A stretch of 64,000 nucleotides of DNA, from positions 1,922,001 through 1,986,000 of the forward strand of contig NZ_LT629804.1 in assembly GCF_900105865.1 (NCBI RefSeq). Reading direction: 5' to 3'. The DNA comes from Arcanobacterium phocae (lineage in GTDB: Bacteria; Actinomycetota; Actinomycetes; Actinomycetales; Actinomycetaceae). The notes under the pieces are model-generated. The model was not told where the DNA came from. It ran no database searches and worked only from the letters and a program-made list of their open reading frames with translations. The translations under genes were made by a program, and so were the position numbers. Below, piece by piece: positions 33,989 through 42,963 of this stretch (the first letter of the stretch is position 1; each line of letters opens with the position of its first letter).

Positions 33989-34064
33989 TGGGGTGGCTGA
34001 CGGGGCTTGAACCCGCGACCCCCTGGACCACAACCAGGTGCTCTACCACTGAGCTACAGCCACC
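33989..34064 (-). tRNA. tRNA-His (GUG)
   Basis: Minus-strand cloverleaf with anticodon loop TTGTGGT (anticodon GTG), D arm AGCTCAGTGGTAGAGC, T arm GCGGGTTCAAGCCCCGT, acceptor GTGGCTG with CAGCCAC, extra 5' G paired with C73 as required for His, and an encoded CCA. Confidence 0.95.
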
Positions 34065-34139
34065 ATTGTTGCACTGCAACGAAGAAAAACTATACCGATT
34101 TTCTTTCGATAACGCTAATTATATGCAACGTGATTAGAG

Positions 34140-35069
34140 TCACCAATCAGTCCGCATTTGAATAGCATCTGCAAACATGTTGAGATGTGCCTCGCTTTGA
34201 CTGAGATAAAGTGACCCATCAATGAGCGACACTTCAACCACATAGAACTCTTCTGGCGAATCCTCATCACCACGAACAATGTCTACGCGATTGAACAACA
34301 ACAGCTCGTCTTTACCATTGATTCGCTTGATGTGCTGATGAAGCGCCTTGCGAATACGCTCACCCCAGCGCCACGTTTCCTCGGTTGCATGAGAAGCTCG
34401 CGCCACTTCTTCCACTACACCATCTTCACGCTGGCTACGGAAGCGCGGATGAAGCATAGCTTCTTTTTCCACCTGATATGACGGCAAACCGTTGAGGTAA
34501 ACAAGAGAAGTTTCGCCTTGGCTATCGATTTCTTTCAGATAACGTTGAACCATCACAGTTCGGCCACGGGAAAGTTCATACATCGCATGTTCTACTGCTT
34601 CGCCACGCTGCTGCGCATCCACCGAAGAATACCGTCCGGTACCGCGCCCACCAGAGGCTACTGCCGGCTTAACAACGAAATCACCGAAAGCCGGGAAACG
34701 CGAATGAATCTGCTGTTTTGACAAGCCCTGCTCCGGCTCTAACCAGGTCGTAGGAATCGTTGGTAACCCACAAGCCTCCAATGCGTTAAGGTAATGCTTG
34801 TCAGAATTCCACTTGATAGTTTTTGCAGAGTTCAATACTCGCGGTAGCGAAGCCGTCCACGCCAAGAATTCATTCCGATACTTTGCATAATCTCGTACGG
34901 AGCGGATGACAACAGTTCCAGCTTCGTCCCAGTTGACCGACGGATCATTCCAGACGGCGATCCGCGGCTCTAACCCGCGATCCCGTAAGGCATCTGGAAG
35001 GTCCTGCTCATCAATATCCAGATTCGGAAGTTCTTCCGAGGTTACCAGAGTCACGATTGGTGCAGACAC
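34140..35069 (-). CDS. ATP-grasp enzyme (DcsG/RimK-like), substrate unknown
   Basis: A 309-residue ATP-grasp ligase. The pattern VNWDEAGTVVIRSVRDYAKYRNEFLAW, then KTIKWNSDKHYLNALEACGLPTIPTTWL, followed by FVVKPAVASGGRGTGRY and later FNRVDIVRG and EVSLIDGSLYLSQSEAHLNMFADAI, resembles the ATP-grasp group that includes D-cycloserine synthetase DcsG and glutathione-synthetase-like proteins. GTG 35069 is preferred because AAAGGTGG lies 5 bases upstream; the frame is open to 35177 without a site. No biosynthetic partners are adjacent, so it is an orphan ligase making an amide or peptide-like bond. Confidence 0.8.
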   Translation of the reverse strand: MSAPIVTLVTSEELPNLDIDEQDLPDALRDRGLEPRIAVWNDPSVNWDEAGTVVIRSVRDYAKYRNEFLAWTASLPRVLNSAKTIKWNSDKHYLNALEACGLPTIPTTWLEPEQGLSKQQIHSRFPAFGDFVVKPAVASGGRGTGRYSSVDAQQRGEAVEHAMYELSRGRTVMVQRYLKEIDSQGETSLVYLNGLPSYQVEKEAMLHPRFRSQREDGVVEEVARASHATEETWRWGERIRKALHQHIKRINGKDELLLFNRVDIVRGDEDSPEEFYVVEVSLIDGSLYLSQSEAHLNMFADAIQMRTDW

Positions 35070-35256
35070 GCTTACCACCTTTACCTTCAGAGCTAATGTT
35101 TTCCTCATACTACGCACGAGCGCACACGGATCAGGTGAAAGCCCAATCAAACACAAGTCTAACGGTTTCTTGCCCAATTCGCTTTACCGACCCAATAGTT
35201 ACCAATTTAATACTCATTCAAGGTAGGCTTTACCATTAAAACCATAGTGAACATAC

Positions 35257-35277
35257 GTTGACGTGACTTGCGTCAAC
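35257..35277. promoter_or_regulatory. Inverted repeat upstream of the YgjV-like gene
   Basis: GTTGACG-tgacttg-CGTCAAC, 18 bases before the ATG at 35295. Perfect 7-7-7 dyad in the untranslated region; possibly an operator. Confidence 0.35.
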
Positions 35278-35294
35278 AGAAATGAGGTTGAACG

Positions 35295-35912
35295 ATGAGT
35301 TGGTGGGAAATTTTCGGCTGGGCAGGATCCGTCCTTGTCGTTGTATCGCTGTGGATTCCGAGCGTCTGGCGTTTCCGCATACTCAACTTGTCAGGTTCAC
35401 TTATTGCCACAATCTACAACATTTATTTCGGTATTTGGCCATACGCCGCCATGAACGGCGTCATCGTTGGCATCGACGCATATTGGATCGCGCGGTTATC
35501 TCGCAAAGGCACAACCGCCGAACGAGGCTACGCCATTGTCAGCGCACATTCACAAGACGCGTTAGTTCAGCATTTCTTGGCACGTAACGTGACCGACATT
35601 CAAGCGAACTATCCACAGTTTTCGACGGCGGATCTGGATTCTTCGCGGATCAGTTTCATTATGCACGAGGACGAGATTGTTGGCTTGTTTGCAATGACGA
35701 CGACGGACGCAACCGGCACGATCATTCTGGACTACGTGACACCACGCTTCCGCGACCTCGGACCAGGCCGGTACATTTATACTCACCCGTCACTCTTTAC
35801 TGACGCCGGGGTTTCACGCCTTCAGATCCCTGCCGAAAACACCTCTGATCGAGGATATTTTGCTAAGCAAGGTTTTGCACAAGAAAACAATCATCTTGTT
35901 CGCAGCATCTAA
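35295..35912 (+). CDS. YgjV family membrane protein with C-terminal GNAT-like domain
   Basis: A 205-residue protein. Residues 1-75 form a compact membrane domain with three to four helices (GWAGSVLVVVSLWIPSVWRFRILNLSGSLIATIYNIYFGIWPYAAMNGVIVGIDAYWI), a YgjV pattern. Residues about 80-205 look like a soluble GNAT-type fold (IVGLFAMTT, RFRDLGPGRYIY, YFAKQGFAQ) though without a clear acetyl-CoA loop. AATGAGG precedes the ATG. Function unknown. Confidence 0.75.
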   Translation: MSWWEIFGWAGSVLVVVSLWIPSVWRFRILNLSGSLIATIYNIYFGIWPYAAMNGVIVGIDAYWIARLSRKGTTAERGYAIVSAHSQDALVQHFLARNVTDIQANYPQFSTADLDSSRISFIMHEDEIVGLFAMTTTDATGTIILDYVTPRFRDLGPGRYIYTHPSLFTDAGVSRLQIPAENTSDRGYFAKQGFAQENNHLVRSI

Positions 35913-35970
35913 AACGATGAACCACATCACATGGGGTGCTTGCAATCACATTTGAATCCGGTAAAAAAAT

Positions 35971-35999
35971 TTGCTCTGCAAAATAACGTGCGCTAAAGT
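35971..35999 (+). promoter_or_regulatory. Promoter of the tRNA-Lys genes
   Basis: TTGCTC (-35) and TAAAGT (-10) with a 17-base spacer, 12 bases before the first tRNA-Lys. Confidence 0.7.
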
Positions 36000-36011
36000 A
36001 ATACCTGTTGC

Positions 36012-36084
36012 GCACCGCTAGCTCAACTGGCAGAGCATCTGACTCTTAATCAGAGGGTTCTGGGTTCAAGTCCCAGGCGGTGTA
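36012..36084 (+). tRNA. tRNA-Lys (CUU), copy 1
   Basis: Cloverleaf: acceptor GCACCGC with GCGGTGT, D arm GCTCAACTGGCAGAGC, anticodon loop CTCTTAA (anticodon CTT), T arm CTGGGTTCAAGTCCCAG. No CCA encoded. Identical copy 135 bases downstream. Confidence 0.95.
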
Positions 36085-36090
36085 CGAAGA

Positions 36091-36118
36091 AAAATCCCTG
36101 GATTCGTCTAGGGATTTT
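36091..36118 (+). terminator. Hairpin between the two tRNA-Lys genes
   Basis: AAAATCCCT and AGGGATTTT form a 9-bp stem with a 10-base loop just after copy 1; a terminator or processing signal. Confidence 0.6.
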
Positions 36119-36146
36119 GACTCTCAAGATATTGTATTCTTGATGA

Positions 36147-36219
36147 GCACCGCTAGCTCAACTGGCAGAGCATCTGACTCTTAATCAGAGGGTTCTGGGT
36201 TCAAGTCCCAGGCGGTGTA
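36147..36219 (+). tRNA. tRNA-Lys (CUU), copy 2
   Basis: Base-for-base identical to copy 1 at 36012-36084, a recent or gene-converted tandem duplication. Confidence 0.95.
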
Positions 36220-36225
36220 CAGGTT

Positions 36226-36260
36226 AAAAGGACGGCTCGGAATTTCCGAGCCGTCCTTTT
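36226..36260. terminator. Bidirectional terminator
   Basis: AAAAGGACGGCTCGGAA and its complement, between tRNA-Lys and the convergent ABC permease gene. Confidence 0.85.
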
Positions 36261-36274
36261 GTTAGAATGTACTG

Positions 36275-37594
36275 TCAGAACCGAATTGCGTCAATAGGAC
36301 GCATCTTCACAGCTATAGTCGCCGGGATTATTCCACACAAGGCCCCTACCGTTGCAGAAATCCCTACTCCGATCAGAGCGGCTTGCATTGGGTATGCAAT
36401 AGTACTGGCACTCGCTGAGATCTCCTCGAATAGGAATCCACTGAACCCTAGTTGCGGGAGAACCCTAATTGTCATCACTGAAAACACCACGCCAACAAAA
36501 CCTGCCACCGTGGTGGCAACAACTGACTCTAAAAAGACGGCAAAGAATATTCGTCGCGCAGAAGCCCCCACAGCACGACGAATACCGATCTCACGCACCC
36601 GGGTTTTCACGGTCACAATACTCATTGTAAGCAGCCCCAAGGCACCTAACAGAATCACAATGCCACCAATTCCAGCAACAACTATCTGCATTACTCGGTC
36701 TTGTTGCATACTTTGTTCAGTAAATCCTTCATCCCAATGAGCATCGACGTGGTAGGAGTCGCCAAGGAACGATCCCAACGTTGCTTGGGCTACATTCTTG
36801 GCTTGTTCTTCCTCGCCTCGCGGTGCGAGGAACAAAAACGCCGGAGGCGATAGCTCGACTGACTCCGGGAAAATATATGCTTGCGCTTCAGCCGGTGCAT
36901 AGATAACGGCATTCTCAAAAACATTAATGTTCTTTATAACCCCTACTACCGTCACAGATCTCTTGTGATCCTTGCTCAACCAGATTCGAGGAAATGTAGC
37001 TACGGCTGGTCGTCCCAGTGTTGCCCATGCAGACTCATTGATCACAACCGGGTTCATCTGAAGCTGACCGTCATAAGAGTTCAAAAAACGGCCATCAATC
37101 AGGCTACGTGCGTGTAGCTTGAAATAGTCAGGATCCACAGCCACAGCCTCCGGATACTGACCAGGACATTGATCCAAATATTTTGGCGGACACGGATCAA
37201 AATCTGGCGCATCGATCGCCGTCAAGTGAATGTCAGCTTTTGTAGTCCAGACGGTTATACCGAGTTTATCGACGGTATTCTTCACTGCCTGGCGAAGATG
37301 CTCAATTTTCTCGATACTGCGCTCTTGCTTATTGTTTTCCAGCCCTGCACTATTCTCTGCTGGCATATTCGTTGTGTTCTCGAAAATCATTGCCGTAATA
37401 GTGCCCGGCTGACCATTCCAGTGGGCAATACTGCGTTGCTGACCTTCACTGAGGATAGTTCCTAACGCAATCACTGTTGCCATAGCCCACACTGCAGCGC
37501 CTACCCCAATAAGAGATAAGATGACGCGCGCCCGATTGATTTTGACTTCTTCCCACGCTTCTATGAACGCTCCAATAAAATTGTGGATCATCAC
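36275..37594 (-). CDS. MacB-like ABC transporter permease
   Basis: A 439-residue permease of the FtsX/MacB type: one N-terminal helix (RVILSLIGVGAAVWAMATVIALG), a large extracytoplasmic domain at about 50-310 with several cysteines (CPPKYLDQCPGQ), and three C-terminal helices. TMSIVTVKTRVREIGIRRAVGASARRIFFAVFLESVV is the conserved coupling segment. It works with the 37591 ATPase and the 38334 adaptor, probably exporting a peptide, toxin or antibiotic. Last gene of a three-gene operon; starts 4 bases inside the ATPase gene. Confidence 0.9.
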   Translation of the reverse strand: MMIHNFIGAFIEAWEEVKINRARVILSLIGVGAAVWAMATVIALGTILSEGQQRSIAHWNGQPGTITAMIFENTTNMPAENSAGLENNKQERSIEKIEHLRQAVKNTVDKLGITVWTTKADIHLTAIDAPDFDPCPPKYLDQCPGQYPEAVAVDPDYFKLHARSLIDGRFLNSYDGQLQMNPVVINESAWATLGRPAVATFPRIWLSKDHKRSVTVVGVIKNINVFENAVIYAPAEAQAYIFPESVELSPPAFLFLAPRGEEEQAKNVAQATLGSFLGDSYHVDAHWDEGFTEQSMQQDRVMQIVVAGIGGIVILLGALGLLTMSIVTVKTRVREIGIRRAVGASARRIFFAVFLESVVATTVAGFVGVVFSVMTIRVLPQLGFSGFLFEEISASASTIAYPMQAALIGVGISATVGALCGIIPATIAVKMRPIDAIRF

Positions 37595-38325
37595 TCTGCC
37601 TCTTCTCGGCCAGGTAACTTATCACCAGTGGATAAGACTTCCATACCAGCACCAATCGGGTTTAACACACCATCAGAGATTCGATAAACCGTGTTGGCAC
37701 GCTGTGCAACATTCATGTCATGGCTGATAACGATCAGCGCCGCATTGTTCTTCTGCGCTGCCCGTTCAAGCACATCCATAACTTGCATCCCAGTGTCCGG
37801 ATCCAAAGCACCGGTTGGCTCATCAGCCAATATGAGTCGCGGATTGCGTACCAAAGCGCGAGCGATCGCAACCCGCTGTTGCTCTCCGCCAGATAGTTGA
37901 CTCGGATATGCGTCGAGTCTGTCTCCCAACCCTACCGATTCGAGTATCCGGGCCGCTTTCTCATGCCGTTTGTATAATTCCAGACCTGAATTATAGAAGA
38001 GCGGTACTTCGACATTATTGAGCACAGTGCGCGACGGAAATAGATTAAACTGCTGGAACACGAATCCTACGGATTCACCGCGCAAGCGTGAACGATGGGC
38101 ATCACTGAGACTAACAACATCGATATCATCCCACATATATGTTCCGCTACTAGGCTGATCTAACAACCCAATAATATTGAGTAAAGTTGATTTTCCGGTT
38201 CCGGAATGTCCCACAATTGAGATATGTTCCCCACTGGCAATGTCACAGTTAACCCCACGCAAGATATGTAGATCTTCGCCATTAGGCAAGGTGACCGTCC
38301 GGGTAATATCACGGAGTTGAAGCAT
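37591..38325 (-). CDS. MacB/LolD-like ABC transporter ATP-binding protein
   Basis: A 244-residue ATPase. Walker [10 protein letters not shown] near residue 40, [19 protein letters not shown]-loop, signature [15 protein letters not shown] near 145, Walker [17 protein letters not shown], switch His in VISHD. Typical of MacB/LolD family ATPases paired with FtsX-like permeases. Confidence 0.93.
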   Translation of the reverse strand: MLQLRDITRTVTLPNGEDLHILRGVNCDIASGEHISIVGHSGTGKSTLLNIIGLLDQPSSGTYMWDDIDVVSLSDAHRSRLRGESVGFVFQQFNLFPSRTVLNNVEVPLFYNSGLELYKRHEKAARILESVGLGDRLDAYPSQLSGGEQQRVAIARALVRNPRLILADEPTGALDPDTGMQVMDVLERAAQKNNAALIVISHDMNVAQRANTVYRISDGVLNPIGAGMEVLSTGDKLPGREEAE

Positions 38326-38333
38326 GCTATTTC

Positions 38334-39356
38334 CTAGAAGTCGGCCGAGCTCATTGGGTCATCGGATTCTTGTTTTTCTTCGGTCTTTCGGGGAACGAAC
38401 TCAAGAACCTCAGTTTCCTCATCTAATCCTTCAGTAATGACAACCATTTTTCCGTCATTTATTCCAAGTTTCACGACAACCGGCGAGGGCTCTCCTTTAC
38501 CATCTTTTGCGGGAAGATATACTTTTCCTTCCCGGAATCGACCCTCTACCGCAGTAACGGGCAGTAGCAAGGCGTCTGTTACCTCTTCACCTGCGATATT
38601 TAGCGTGGCTTTAATACCATCAAAAACCGTTTGATCAGCTGGAATATCACAGGTGAGCAGCGGGGTTGAGCTCTGCGCTCCCCCTTCACCATTCGCACTA
38701 CTCGATTTCACCGACGTTGTATGCAAGTTAGTGCACATAAATGGTGCCGGGCCATTCGTAATCGCCACCTCGGCTTGCTGCGGGATAGACTGCAACGAGT
38801 AGAGCTGATCAGGAGTCACATTCACATTCGCATGAAAAGTGGCCGGCACAATAGTCCCTAGTGAATCGTTGTATGACACGTGTTGCTTGAGCATTGCATC
38901 AAAATTGACTGTTCCAGCACTAGGAGCAACGACGTTGTTATACGTGACAGTTGTGCTGGTTTGTGGTTCTGCCGGGCCCGTGGCCTCGTCCCTATTAGAC
39001 ACTGCGTTTGACGGCGTTACTTCCACGCTCGTTGTTGATTTTACTTGCAATAGTGGCGCACCTTGTTCGACCTGAGTACCGTCAGCTACAAAGAAATGAA
39101 CGATCTCGCCTTCGGCACTGGATTTAATCGCTTTCGCGTCGTCACGCAAAATCGTAGCTTCGAACTGGGTATCGTTCTTGACGTCGCCACGTTGAGCTGT
39201 GACTGTAGGGAGAACAAATTGTCCTTGTCCTTGTAACTCTTTTTCAGCTTTATGCGACGGGAAAAACGCAAATTTTACCAGCGCAACAGCGATAACAGCG
39301 GCGATAATCAGCCGTAGAATACTAAAAATTAGTTTACGAGTGGGATGAGCTTCCAT
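38334..39356 (-). CDS. HlyD/MacA-like membrane fusion adaptor
   Basis: A 340-residue protein with an N-terminal signal anchor (FSILRLIIAAVIAVALVKFAFF), a split biotinyl-lipoyl-like domain (IKSSAEGEIVHFFVADGTQVEQGAPLLQV, then VAPSAGTVNFDAMLKQHV), a central beta region and a C-terminal DALLLPVTAVEGRFREGKVYL segment. This is the adaptor of a MacAB-type system in a Gram-positive envelope, where no TolC exists; the coiled-coil hairpin is accordingly very short. ATG 39356 has AAGGAT upstream. First gene of the operon. Confidence 0.87.
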   Translation of the reverse strand: MEAHPTRKLIFSILRLIIAAVIAVALVKFAFFPSHKAEKELQGQGQFVLPTVTAQRGDVKNDTQFEATILRDDAKAIKSSAEGEIVHFFVADGTQVEQGAPLLQVKSTTSVEVTPSNAVSNRDEATGPAEPQTSTTVTYNNVVAPSAGTVNFDAMLKQHVSYNDSLGTIVPATFHANVNVTPDQLYSLQSIPQQAEVAITNGPAPFMCTNLHTTSVKSSSANGEGGAQSSTPLLTCDIPADQTVFDGIKATLNIAGEEVTDALLLPVTAVEGRFREGKVYLPAKDGKGEPSPVVVKLGINDGKMVVITEGLDEETEVLEFVPRKTEEKQESDDPMSSADF

Positions 39357-39531
39357 TAACGGATCCTTCGCGATCAAGGGCACTAGTTACAGACTATGCC
39401 TTGTAACACCATTGTTAGATTTTAGGATACCCTACAGTTTCCGCAATCGGTATTTTTGCAAATCTATGGAAAATTCCGAGAGTCAAACCTGATATATTTG
39501 AGACGTTATATGTTACCTACGGAGATTGATA

Positions 39532-42201
39532 ATGAGCAACGAACCTGGCCTCAACCTTGCCCTCGATGCGCTAGAAGATGCTCACGGCCTATCTCCTGCT
39601 CCCGAAGACATTTATGATGCGTTTTCCGCGTGGGTATCATCGACTGGCAAACAGATGTATCCCCATCAAGACGAAGCACTGTTGAATATCGTCTCCGGCG
39701 ATCACGTTATTGTCTCTACTCCAACAGGTTCAGGAAAGTCCATGATCGCCATGCAAGCCTTATTCACTGGCCTAGCGACCGGACGAACCGCTTATTATAC
39801 TGCACCACTTAAAGCGCTCGTATCCGAAAAGTTCTTTGAGCTCATTGGACATTTTGGTGCACACAACGTCGGTATGGTTACTGGAGACTCATCAATCAAC
39901 GCCGGCGCACCCATTATCTGTGCAACTGCAGAAATCTTAGCCAATATTGCCTTACGAGAAGGCGACCAAGCCGACGTCGGCATGGTTGTGATGGACGAAT
40001 TCCATTTCTATGACGATCCGCAACGCGGGTGGGCTTGGCAGGTTCCGCTCCTAACGTTGCCGCAAGCCCAACAAATTTTACTGTCCGCTACTCTCGGCGA
40101 CACGACAAAATTGACGTCAGATCTCACCCGCCGCACCAATCGTCCGGTAAGCATCGTCGACGACGCCGTTCGTCCAGTCCCCCTGCATTTTTCTTGGTCA
40201 ACTGAGCCAATTGGTGAAGTCATCAAAGAACTTGTCGCCACCCACATGGCACCGGTCTACGTAGTTCATTTTTCGCAGCGCGACGCCGTCTCTCAAGCAC
40301 TCGCCTTGCAATCGATGGCCGTCGCTTCAAAAGAACAAAAAGAACGGATTGCCGCTGCCCTCGCTTCATTCACCTTCTCCCCCGGATTTGGCAAAGTCCT
40401 GTCAAAACTTCTGCGTGCCGGAATCGGTATTCATCACGCCGGACTACTCCCTCGCTATCGTCGCCTAGTCGAACGCCTAGCCCAAGCCGGACTACTCAAC
40501 GTCATTTGCGGAACTGACACCCTCGGCGTCGGCATTAACGTTCCGATCCGAACCGTGCTCATGACATCGCTAACCAAGTTCGACGGTACGAAACAACGGC
40601 ATATTACCGCCCGCGAATTCCACCAAATTGCTGGACGAGCAGGACGTGCCGGTTACGATACGGTGGGATACGTCGTCGTCCAAGCCCCCGAACACGAAAT
40701 CGAAAACGCGCGCCGCCTACGTAAAGCCGGCGATGACCCAGCAAAAGTTAAACGCGTCCAGAAAGTTAAAGCTCCCGAAGGCACAATCAGCTGGTCAGAA
40801 AACACGTTCAATACGTTGCTGGCAGCCCAACCAGAAACTCTGACGTCGCGGATGCGCGTCGATCATAGCCTCATACTGAACTTACTTCAGCGTCCTAATC
40901 CGATAACTGCTGCTAAGACTGTGCTGTGTGACAACCATGAGCCACACCGCGAGCGTAATACTCTCCTGCGCAAGGCAATCACTATTTATCAGTCGTTACG
41001 GACTGCCGGCGTCATCACTCACGAAGACCGCGACTGGCGAACAGAACACGGCGATGAAAACGCCATTCATTTCACTCGCGATGTCCCCTCCGACTTTGCC
41101 TTAAACTCCCCGCTAGCACCGTTTGCCTTGGCCGCTTTTGACTTGTTGGATATGGACAGTCCTTCCTACGCACTCGACGTCGTATCAATTATCGAGGCAG
41201 TAAGCGAAGACCCTACCCCCGCACTCTACGCACAACAACGCCAAGCGCGTGGCGAACTCATTGGTAAGCTCAAAGCCGACGGCGTGGAATACGATGAACG
41301 CATGGTGCTTGTTGATGAGGTTACCTGGCCGAAACCACTGGCTGATCTCCTCGAACCGGCACTCGAAACGTACGCTAAAACGAATCCGTGGGTGCGCGGG
41401 CAAGAGTTAAAACCAAAATCCGTTGTGCGGCAACTGATCGAAGAAGGTTTGACCTTCTCTGAGTTTATTTCTCGCTACGATTTAGCACGCTCCGAAGGCG
41501 TACTTTTACGCTATATTACGGACGTGTACCGAGCAATGCGGCAGACAATACCGCTAGCGGCCCGCACCGATGAGGTGAAGGATATTGTCGACTGGCTGGC
41601 ACGGTTAGTTCGCTCGATTGACTCCTCGCTTCTCGACGAGTGGGAAGCATTGGCCGATGGCCGGATCACCTTGGCTGAATTAAACTCCCTTGGTTCAGAC
41701 GATTCAGTTCAAGGCGAAGAAGCTGCTTTCGGCGCCGACGACGACGGCACCGTCGCCTTCACCCGGAATAAACATGCACTACGAGTAGCAATTCGTAACC
41801 ACATGTTCTATCGCATTGAGCTTTTGGACCGCGAAGACTACGAAGAATTGGAACGATTGGACGGCAGTGCCGGATGGGATGCCGACCGCTGGGCAGATGC
41901 GATTGCCCCCTACTTTGACGAATACGATTTCCTTGGCACTGATCAAGCTGCACGTGGTACACAGTTCTTCGCAATTTTAGAAGACCCTTCATTTGCCGAT
42001 TTGCTCCAAGCAGGAATGGATAACGACGAGGCTTCCGCTCTGCTCGAAACCCACAGCAGTGGACGGGTCTGGTTGGCCTTGCAGATCCTTGATTCCGGGG
42101 ACGACGCAGCAGCGTGGGGCTTGTGGGCCATTGTCGATTTGGACGCCTCGGACGAAGCCAACAAGCTGGTTCTCAGACCGATTCAACTAGGCGAGCGATA
42201 A
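39532..42201 (+). CDS. DExH-box RNA helicase, Ski2-like with DUF3516 C-terminus
   Basis: An 889-residue superfamily II helicase. Motif I TPTGSGKSMIA near residue 65, motif II DEFHFYDDPQRGWAWQ near 155, motif III LSATLGDT, motif VI HQIAGRAGRAGYD near 365. The C-terminal half (about 480-889, with VVRQLIEEGLTFSEFISRYDLARSEGVLLRYITDVYRAMRQTIP) is the DUF3516 domain typical of actinobacteria. It probably acts in RNA turnover or ribosome biogenesis. GGAG lies 7 bases before the ATG. The YggS gene starts 3 bases after the stop. Confidence 0.93.
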   Translation: MSNEPGLNLALDALEDAHGLSPAPEDIYDAFSAWVSSTGKQMYPHQDEALLNIVSGDHVIVSTPTGSGKSMIAMQALFTGLATGRTAYYTAPLKALVSEKFFELIGHFGAHNVGMVTGDSSINAGAPIICATAEILANIALREGDQADVGMVVMDEFHFYDDPQRGWAWQVPLLTLPQAQQILLSATLGDTTKLTSDLTRRTNRPVSIVDDAVRPVPLHFSWSTEPIGEVIKELVATHMAPVYVVHFSQRDAVSQALALQSMAVASKEQKERIAAALASFTFSPGFGKVLSKLLRAGIGIHHAGLLPRYRRLVERLAQAGLLNVICGTDTLGVGINVPIRTVLMTSLTKFDGTKQRHITAREFHQIAGRAGRAGYDTVGYVVVQAPEHEIENARRLRKAGDDPAKVKRVQKVKAPEGTISWSENTFNTLLAAQPETLTSRMRVDHSLILNLLQRPNPITAAKTVLCDNHEPHRERNTLLRKAITIYQSLRTAGVITHEDRDWRTEHGDENAIHFTRDVPSDFALNSPLAPFALAAFDLLDMDSPSYALDVVSIIEAVSEDPTPALYAQQRQARGELIGKLKADGVEYDERMVLVDEVTWPKPLADLLEPALETYAKTNPWVRGQELKPKSVVRQLIEEGLTFSEFISRYDLARSEGVLLRYITDVYRAMRQTIPLAARTDEVKDIVDWLARLVRSIDSSLLDEWEALADGRITLAELNSLGSDDSVQGEEAAFGADDDGTVAFTRNKHALRVAIRNHMFYRIELLDREDYEELERLDGSAGWDADRWADAIAPYFDEYDFLGTDQAARGTQFFAILEDPSFADLLQAGMDNDEASALLETHSSGRVWLALQILDSGDDAAAWGLWAIVDLDASDEANKLVLRPIQLGER

Positions 42202-42204
42202 ATA

Positions 42205-42918
42205 ATGTCCCCAGTAAATATTGCTGACAATATTGCCCAGGTTCGCGAAGACATTTCGCGTTTTGCTCAAGGACGGCATGTTGATCTAATACTAGCAGCC
42301 AAGCACCAACCACTGGAGCTCCTCATTGAAGCCTACACTGCTGGTGGAACATTGATGGGACATAACCTCATCGATCAGCTTGCTACAGCTACAGCAGGGT
42401 TACATGGTGCTGATATCCATCCATATACAACTGTTATCGGGCATGTTCAATCGAACAAGCTGTCAGTTGCTATGAGGTGGGCTGACCGAATAGATACAGT
42501 GGATTCACTCAAAACAGCACAACGTATCAACCGCCGGCAAGAAGCACGAATAGCTTCTGGGGAGGCAACTGGACCGTATCCGATCCTTCTGCAACTTAAT
42601 TCTTCTGGAGCTTCTACTCAGTTCGGTTGCGACCCGGAGAGTTTTGTTGAATTAGCACACGTCATATCGGATCTTCAGTTCGTGCGTATCGCTGGGGTAA
42701 TGACGATTGGTGCTCGCGGTTCCGAGGCTGATATTCGTGCCTCGTTTGTGCTGACTCGGCACTTAGCAGAGCAGATGCGCGAATTACCTGGACTGGAACA
42801 AGCCGATGTTCTTTCTATGGGGATGAGTGGCGATTTGCGCCTAGCTATCGAGGAGGGGTCAACAGTGGTTCGCGTTGGAACAGCTATTTTTGGTGCTCGT
42901 CCGATGCAATCGGTGTAG
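42205..42918 (+). CDS. YggS/PLPBP family pyridoxal-phosphate protein, divergent
   Basis: A 237-residue single-domain TIM barrel (alanine racemase-like). The PLP lysine is in ILAAKHQPLELLIEAYTAGG near residue 31; GHVQSNKLSVAMRWADRIDTVDS corresponds to the conserved GxLQxNK helix; LSMGMSGDLRLAIEEGSTVVRVGTAIFG is the phosphate cradle. The usual FGEN motif reads MGHN here. Family members maintain PLP homeostasis. Probably co-transcribed with the helicase. Confidence 0.88.
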   Translation: MSPVNIADNIAQVREDISRFAQGRHVDLILAAKHQPLELLIEAYTAGGTLMGHNLIDQLATATAGLHGADIHPYTTVIGHVQSNKLSVAMRWADRIDTVDSLKTAQRINRRQEARIASGEATGPYPILLQLNSSGASTQFGCDPESFVELAHVISDLQFVRIAGVMTIGARGSEADIRASFVLTRHLAEQMRELPGLEQADVLSMGMSGDLRLAIEEGSTVVRVGTAIFGARPMQSV

Positions 42919-42926
42919 GCTTCAGC

Positions 42927-42957
42927 TTGACCCTCACGCAAGGTGATACTTCACAAT
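42927..42957 (+). promoter_or_regulatory. MerR-type 19-bp-spacer promoter with operator, leaderless start
   Basis: -35 TTGACC (42927-42932) and -10 CACAAT (42952-42957) are separated by 19 bases, the overlong spacer that MerR-family activators correct. The spacer contains the dyad TCAC-GCAAG-GTGA. Transcription starting 7 bases after the -10 would begin at the ATG at 42964, giving a leaderless mRNA. Confidence 0.65.
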
Positions 42958-42963
42958 CAAAAT

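Noticed and set aside
36012-36219. Two identical 73-base direct repeats as a possible attachment site
   Set aside because: Both are complete tRNA-Lys genes in tandem, and no integrase or foreign gene is adjacent.
38334-39356. MacA-like adaptor as evidence for a tripartite TolC pump
   Set aside because: The coiled-coil hairpin needed to reach an outer-membrane channel is nearly absent, and the organism is Gram-positive.
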